A stretch of DNA of 64,000 bases from Ascarosepion bandense (taxonomy: Eukaryota; Mollusca; Cephalopoda; Sepiida; Sepiidae): NCBI GenBank assembly GCA_037127315.1, contig JBBBDQ010000331.1, positions 77,001 to 141,000 on the forward strand, read 5' to 3'. The notes under the pieces are model-generated. The model saw only the letters and a list, made by a program, of their open reading frames with translations. It did no database searches and was not told the origin of the DNA. Positions 58,139 through 64,000 of this stretch are shown in pieces; the stretch's first letter is position 1; each line of letters opens with the position of its first letter. Made by a program: the position numbers and the translations under genes.

Positions 58139-58146
58139 CTTATATA

Positions 58147-58760
58147 CGACTCATTGCTAAATATGCAGCTAAAATGATCGACTTCCTGTACCGCTTTAAT
58201 ACGTACCTGGCTCCTCATCCTATCCTATATCTTTATGATCAGGATCAGATCAGGACGAAAATGGAGTATTGCTGCAATATTTAGGTGGGAGCTGACAAAA
58301 CTTACTTTCCAGTCTTGACAGAGTTCAAAAGCGTTTTCAAGGTTTTGTTAGAGAAAATTATTTTCCAACTTTCGAATTCTCTCTTACAGGTGGGATGTGG
58401 CGAGTCTCTCACTGCTCTTCCACTACTACCTTGGTAAGTATTTGTACGAACTGCATTTCTTGGTTCCTCCAGATCTAACATTCACGGTTAGGAGCCGCCA
58501 TGCCACTTACATGGTGGCAAGCCACCCACAGTCCCTCCGTGTTCCATTGGTGAGAGGTAAGTTCCACTCAAACATTTTTTCCCGTGAACCACTTCCCTTT
58601 GGAACAGACTCCCAAGAGGATGTTTCCCCGATCACTACAATCTTAACTTGTTCAAGAGTCAATCGTTATCGTCCTGTCCTAACCATATAAACTACTCCTT
58701 AACCCCTTACCTCAAGTGACCCAATGGCCTTGCATAGGCTGAATCTTATTGTAAAAACAT
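58147..58760 (+). pseudogene. Continuation of the interrupted LINE
   Basis: RLIAKYAAKMIDFLYRFNTY, TKMEYCCNI and, in another frame (58397-58690), SLSLLFHYYLGKYLYELHFL, RHATYMVASHPQSLRVP and GKFHSNIF. Joins in sense to 57610-57623 (WNSYI then RLIAK) once the insertion and one duplication are ignored. Confidence 0.85.
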
Positions 58761-58769
58761 AACAATATT

Positions 58770-59095
58770 CCTCGTCTCAAACATGCTGGCCTGATTAACA
58801 GAGTACATAATAATGTTAATTCCTCCTCTCAAATATCCTGGCCCGGTTAAAAGTTCGAATAATAGTATTAATACTTCCCTTCAAACATGTTGGCCCGATT
58901 AGCAGAGCAAAAAATAACGTTAATTCTTAATCTCAGACATACTGACCCGGTTAAAAGAATACAATAATAATGTTAATTTCTCATCTCAGACATACTGACC
59001 CGATTAACAGAGCAAATAATAACGTTAATTTCTTCTTATTTCAAACATGCTGGTCTGATTAACAAAAAAAAAAAATAATGTTAATTACTTATATT
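58770..59095 (+). repeat. About 55-bp tandem array, six units
   Basis: Unit approximates CTCAAACATGCTGGCCCG + ATTAACAGAGCAAATAATA + TTAATTCCT. The same unit appears at 51990-52225, also next to a family-A motif. Confidence 0.85.
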
Positions 59096-59240
59096 ATTTA
59101 CATAGTTTTGAATGTTGACCTCAGCTTTATTGCTATATCACGACGTTTCGATCGTTCTACGCTTCAACCTTCTTTAGGTGATTAAAATTTTGAGCTGAGG
59201 TAAATTGTTCTCGTTCCATGAGTCATGATCCTTCCGAATG
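59095..59240 (-). mobile_element. Dispersed hammerhead-bearing repeat, family A, copy 4
   Basis: Minus strand: CTCAAAATTTTAATCAC, the ribozyme motif, GATATAGCAATAAAGCTGAG, GTCAACATTCAAAACTATG, TAAATAATATAAG. A second tail fragment lies at 59350-59425 in plus orientation. Confidence 0.7.
59137..59182 (-). ncRNA. Hammerhead motif, family A, best stem I
   Basis: Stem I ATCAC (59182-59178) pairs perfectly with GTGAT (59141-59137). The two-base stem III (ACGT palindrome) and the canonical UC cleavage site (59143-59142) are present, as is GAAA (59149-59146). The first core block has mutated to CTAAAGA, so this copy is probably inactive, but it shows the family architecture clearly. Confidence 0.6.
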
Positions 59241-59616
59241 TCTTAGTTATCTCCAGTTTACTCAACTCTGTTTTTTTTTCACCACTGCTGTAACCAGGTA
59301 TTCACAACACTTCATGTCAAGTCACTGGATTCAACCGATCGTCATATATATAGCAATAAAGATAAGACAACAATCCGAACAATGTAAATAATTAAAATTC
59401 CTTACCACAGAAATATAGACAAATATAATAATGTTAGTTCTTCATCGAAAACATTACGACAAAATTGGCGAAATATCACCAAAACAGACCTTCGGGAATG
59501 GGTAAATATTAACTTCGAGACGAGGTGGACTGGATGATCTGAAGCCATTGAGTTACCAGCAGGTTCACAAAACCTATTACCACCAGACTTTTTCTTGTCA
59601 AGTTTTTGGTGCAATT

Positions 59617-59838
59617 GAATGAGAAATCGGAGAGCCGAGTTCGAATTCCAGTTGTATTCGTTGCATCCACATACGCACAAGTACCCTTGGTAAAGGTAAT
59701 AATCCATCTCTTGCACCTCCAGCTATCGGTTGAATAGCAGGACAGATTGAATTCTGTAGCTTTAGTTGACAATCCGTCTACCGCAGAAAACGTACCCAAT
59801 CGAGTATCACGTATGGCATTTAACTTACTGACTGACTA
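59617..59838 (+). mobile_element. tRNA-SINE, head-truncated
   Basis: Starts AATGAGAAATCGGAGAGCCG and ends GCATTTAACTTACTGACTGAC, with an internal deletion that removes the stem-loop. Minus frames over it are shadows. Confidence 0.85.
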
Positions 59839-59930
59839 ATATTGAACGATATTGTTTATAGGTAAACACAACGAAAATAATTCCTGAATTAAAACAAGCG
59901 ATTTCTGATAAGTTTTATATTATTAATGTT

Positions 59931-60232
59931 AGTCAGTTAAGTGCCGTACGTGATACACGCTTTGGGCGATCATGTCTAGAACGAGACGTAACTGACTGGG
60001 CAGAAGATTATCCCTTATCCAGCCATTGCTTTCTGTAGTAGACTGGTTGCCAGTCAACGCTGAGAACCGAATCTGTCCTATTATTTAACCCATAACTGGA
60101 GAAAAGAGACGGATTAATAACTTTACCAAGGGTATTTGTGCGTAAGTGAATGCCATGACTTCAACTGGAATTCGAACTTGGCTCCCCGATTTGTCGTTCC
60201 GAGTCGATACCCACTGCACTACAACGCACATT
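59931..60232 (-). mobile_element. tRNA-SINE, full length, with TSD
   Basis: Minus-strand copy. ATTATTAATGT at the low side and ATTATTAAAGT at the high side form an 11-bp duplication with one mismatch. Confidence 0.9.
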
Positions 60233-60679
60233 ATTAAAGTAGAAATGTCGAATGCTTCGTGTTGCTGATAGGTTTACTGTTTGATTGATATTTCTACGGT
60301 TCATCAATTACTTTATGTGATAAAATTTTGATTGATTGGTCATTTTTGTGTGTTATCAATTATTTATATAATAAGATATATCCTCAGGGATAATTTGGAC
60401 AGATGGATTATTTTTTATTAGGTAGGCTTTTTATTAATTGGTATTTTTTCGGCTTGCAATTAATCTAATTAATATGATTTAATTAGTTACATTTTTGATT
60501 GATTTGACTTTTTTACGTCTTATCCATTCTTTCCGGCCTGTTTAAGTTGAAATATATTTTGGGTTTTAAGAATAATTCTTACTTTTTGAGGGAATATAAT
60601 TTGATTATAACAATGATTTTCCAGGTAAGTCCTGCTAATAAAACATGGCCGAGGAAAAAATTGATTAATATTTTTCTCA

Positions 60680-60772
60680 CCTGTAAGCGTAAGTGAAAGA
60701 AAATAATTCAAATGAAATTCGAACACCGCTCTCAGATTTCGAAGCGCTGTCCATTACACCACGCGCACATCA
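60680..60772 (-). repeat. Isolated tRNA-like SINE head
   Basis: The minus strand has GCGTGGTGTAATGGACAGCG (A-box-like) and GGTGTTCGAATTTCA (B-box-like), then a start of the SINE body (CTTTCACTTACGCTTACAG). The remainder of the SINE is missing. Confidence 0.6.
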
Positions 60773-60934
60773 TTTTATTAGATCGGTGGTCATAATGTTT
60801 TGCCTCGTCACAGTTTGTACGCGGAAATTTAAATTATATTTTTAAGTATGCTTAATTGCGAATCGTGTAACTAAATAGGACCGACGGCTTCAAGGATTTC
60901 TATCGGGAAACCATTACAAGTATCCGTTCTGGGT

Positions 60935-61382
60935 ACAAATAATCGTGAAGAACGCTGGTTTATATATTGAAGTAAATATTGATGCTTTTAGAGAGTTGGG
61001 CGGGAAGCAATGAAGCTTATCCCGATTATTTGATCAAATAATTCACTTTGTCTATTGGGGGCGTTTTGACTGTACTTCTGCATATTTCAATATACAGGTA
61101 TTTAAACTTAGCGTAGTTAGATCTGATTCCTACGTTAAAGCTTCGTCAAAGCGAAATAAAAAAGACAACTTCTGTTATTTTCCAACCTGTAGCTCTCAAA
61201 CTAGTAGTAAATGGCAGGTTTTACTGGATATTAAATGAAGACTTTATTCCTGTTCTGTTATGGGCTTCAAAAGTTTCCCTTACGCGCAAATACCCAAGGC
61301 TACGATATTAATCCGTTTCTTGCGTCGAGATATGTGTTAAATAAAAAGACAGATTGCGTTCTATAGCTTTGGTTTACAACCA
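60935..61382 (+). repeat. Tandem segmental duplication, unit 1
   Basis: GAAGAACGCTGGTTTATAT, GCAATGAAGCTTATCC, CTATTGGGGG-GTTTTGA and a partial SINE (61278-61382) recur in unit 2 in the same order. Confidence 0.88.
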
Positions 61383-61910
61383 GTACAAATAGTTGGGAAG
61401 AACGCTGGTTTATATCTTGATTAAATATTGATGCTTTTAGAGTGTGTGGCAGGAAGCAATGAAGCTTATCCAGATTATTTGATAAAAAAAATTCACTTTG
61501 GCTATTGGGGGTGTTTTGATTAAACAGGTATTTAAATTTAGCGTCGTTATATCAGATTCCTACGTTAAAGGTTTCGTCCAGGCGCAACCAAACAAACTTT
61601 TTTTTTATTTTCTAACCTGCAGTTGGCAGGTTTCAATAGATTTTAAGTGAAAACTATATTCCTTTTCTGTTACGGGCTTGAAGAGTTTCGCTTACGCGCA
61701 AATACCCTTGGAAAAGGTATTAATCCATCTCTTTTCTCCAGTTATGGGTCAAATAACAGGACATATTGTGTTCTGTAGACTTGGTTTGCAACTCGTCTAC
61801 CGCAGAAAATAACGTTAACCTATTGCGAAAACATCTTCTGCCCAGTCGGTCATGTCTCGAGTGAGACGTTATCGCCCAAGCATGTTTCACATATGGCACT
61901 TAACTTAGTG
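61383..61910 (+). repeat. Tandem segmental duplication, unit 2, with fuller SINE
   Basis: Repeats unit 1, but its SINE (61680-61906) continues to the 3' end (GGCACTTAACTTAG). The unit-1 SINE stops at AACCAG where unit 2 starts (TACAAATAGTTGGG). The break therefore lies inside the SINE. Confidence 0.88.
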
Positions 61911-62397
61911 ATATGAATTTCAATTTTCATCTTTACATTTGGAGAACATTTTGCATCATGATAGGTTTGCCTATTGTCCGGTTCACATACTTCCCCGTTA
62001 TTTTGTACAGGTGTAGATGTTTATCCCTTGTTTCCTGTTTAGGGTTGGGTTTCTGTTTCCTTCTAAAGTTAGCTTCAGCTCTACACTTCCAGCATTTTCT
62101 TTTACTTGGCTAATATAACTCCACACATTGAACCTCTACCTTGGGCGGCTCTTGGGTTTTGTATTGGGTGAACATATATATCCATATAAAGCCTTCAAAA
62201 ACAAGTTCTGTCCGAATTTCTGGGATGAGGAGTTATTTACATTTGGACTATCGTTTCAATTTTATTTCCATCCGGCTTTCATCAGGTTATTGTCCATCCT
62301 GGTAACCCTCAGAATATTTAAAAAATGAATTTTTTATTTAATCTACGAGGTTTGATTGATATACATATTGTTTTACGTCGATGGCACAACTCAATGT

Positions 62398-62478
62398 TTT
62401 CTGCGTTATGCAATCATCAGGTGCATTTTTAAAACTGACTATTCAATAGTTTTAAACTATCAGTTTGAAAAATGCACC
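62398..62478 (-). ncRNA. Weak hammerhead-like motif beside a hairpin
   Basis: CTGATGA (62420-62414), TGC/GCA stem II, GAAA (62401-62398). Immediately upstream on the minus strand a 19-bp imperfect hairpin (GGTGCATTTTT-AAACTGA arms, 62420-62438 and 62459-62477) could serve as stem I, but no proper UH cleavage site precedes it. Confidence 0.3.
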
Positions 62479-63029
62479 TATATAAAAAAATCATTACAAA
62501 TCATAATAATGTCTTAAATCAGTACGTAAACCAAACTAACAATAACTATCAAAATAATAAAGAAAACAAGAATACAAACTTATGTAATTGTCGAAATCCT
62601 AACAATTGCCCACTATAAAATAGGTGTCTAACAAATTCTATTGTATACCAATATAATATAACATCAAATGAAAACCCAACAATTAAAAAAGTTTACATTG
62701 GATCTATTAAGAACACTTTTAAACAGCGTTGGGGTATGCACTTAACTTTCTTTAAAAACAACACGTGACAAAAGCAAACATCCCTTTCTGCGTATCTGTC
62801 GAAGTTAAAGGATACAAACAATACCCCCAAGGTAAAATGAAAAATTCTGAAAAAAAAAAAAAAATGTATGTTTTTCTACGACATTTATCCTTTGTGCCGG
62901 AGTGAAAAGCTGCAAATTTCAAGGTCCCTTCCTCAAAAAAAAAAAAAAAAATGTGGAACTATTGAAACGTAGAGATGAATTGATGACTGTTTTATGTAAA
63001 CATCGAAAATATTTTTCGTTAAACTTTAA

Positions 63030-64000
63030 TTAATCATAACGTTGCATTTATAACTTGTACTCCAATATAACTTAAAAATTAAAATGTAATTTACTAAAAT
63101 AAATGACCCAAAAATATTAGTAGGTTTTCTTAACTACAATATACCTTAGTATACTAAAATTATTCAGTTCTAATTTCAACCTAAAAAAATCTCAGCCCCT
63201 TAAAAAAAATCTTTAAGTTATTTAATTGCAAAGTTTCATTGATAGCTTATGCTCCAATATAACTTTAGAATTATTTTACCAAAATAAATAACCCAAACAA
63301 TACTTAATTTGTTTTTAAGCTATCATATAATGTACCATAATTATTAAAATCCTGATTCTAAACTATACATTCCACACCCTTTACTCATGAAACAAGTTCC
63401 AACAATGTATTGTACTCAGACAAAATAATTCTATTTTAATTAAAAAAAACTACAATGTTTCATTTATAACTTATGCTGTAATATAACTTAAAAATAATAA
63501 TGTTACTAAAATAAATGATCCATAAAATACTTAATTAGTTTTCTTAACTACAATATACTTTAATATACCATAATTATTTAATCCTAATTCTAACATGAAT
63601 ATTCCAGACTCTTTACTCATGAAGTAGTTTTAAAAAATCCAACTTGCTGTCAAAAATTATTTATCTATTTAAGTATTTGTGGTCCCACTATGTACCTTAC
63701 TCAGAAAGAATAATTTTCTTTAAAATGTAATTAATTATAATGTTTCATTTATCACTTATACTCCAACATAATTAGAAAAATAAAAATTATTTTAGTAAAA
63801 TAAATGACACACACAATACTAAATAGCTGTTTTTAATACAATATAACTAAGTATACCATAATTATTTAATCCTAATTTTGACGTAAACATTCCAGATCCT
63901 TTACTCATCAAATATTTAAAAAAATGTATTGTTCAATAAAAAAAAAAAAATTAAAATCCAACCTCCTGTTAAAATTATTGTCTACCCATTTAAAAAATCT
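63030..64000. repeat. Decayed AT-rich tandem repeat, four units, open at window end
   Basis: Blocks starting near 63042, 63229, 63455 and 63740 share TTTCATTTATAACTTATGCT, CCAATATAACTTA-AA, ACTAAAATAAATGA and TACCATAATTATTTAATCC and CTTTACTCATGAA. Spacing is uneven (about 190-285 bp). Confidence 0.8.

Overview
The window is eukaryotic, repeat-saturated DNA with no host gene that I can recognise. AT-rich sequence, very many microsatellites, tRNA-derived SINEs, several LINE families, Penelope-like elements and Helitron-like elements point to an animal. The style of the roughly 310-bp tRNA-SINE and the overall repeat mix remind me of cephalopod molluscs (octopus type). That is an impression from memory and not a proof.

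Layout. 1-1.9 kb: trinucleotide repeats and a small dispersed repeat. 1.9-3.3 kb: the one long intact coding region, a 5'-truncated RTE-like LINE reverse transcriptase. 3.6-4.3 kb: a 32-bp satellite. 4.8-5.1 kb: a SINE with perfect 9-bp target-site duplications. 7.25-9.4 kb: a roughly 102-bp coding-like tandem repeat split by a Helitron-like element that itself carries a SINE. 9.9-10.6 kb: a composite minisatellite with GAA tracts. 11.3-17.1 kb: LINE fragments, a second Helitron-like copy and a DDE transposase remnant. 21.1-22.9 kb: a 1.7-kb 9-bp minisatellite inside an element with 12-bp target-site duplications. 24.4-26.3 kb: a large inverted duplication. 26.3-30.9 kb: LINE remnants of three kinds. 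31-34.1 kb: two Penelope-like remnants with hammerhead-like motifs beside them. 36-39.8 kb: two fold-back elements, a 150-bp triplication and an RTE remnant. 40.6-48.4 kb: RTE, LTR-like, SINE, Helitron-like and AT-rich sequence. 49.1-50.15 kb: a TATC array. 50.4-50.8 kb: a fold-back repeat with a near-ideal minimal hammerhead ribozyme. 51.3-55.9 kb: SINE, a third Helitron-like copy with both ends, and an RTE copy. 56.1-58.8 kb: a LINE with endonuclease and RT remains, split by an antisense LINE with 8-bp target-site duplications. 58.8-64 kb: more tandem and segmental duplications.

Nothing here acts as a pathway. The genes present are retroelement remains: RTE-like LINEs with GAA-rich 3' tails, jockey/CR1-like LINEs ending near a GATTAAAA tail, another LINE with a degenerate zinc-finger tail, and Penelope-like elements with GIY-YIG. 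SINEs and Helitron-like elements have no proteins and would depend on other elements. The most interesting theme is a recurrent hammerhead-ribozyme architecture (CTGANGA, stem II, GAAA, very short stem III, stem I) at about ten sites in several unrelated dispersed repeats, some directly flanking Penelope-like coding remains.
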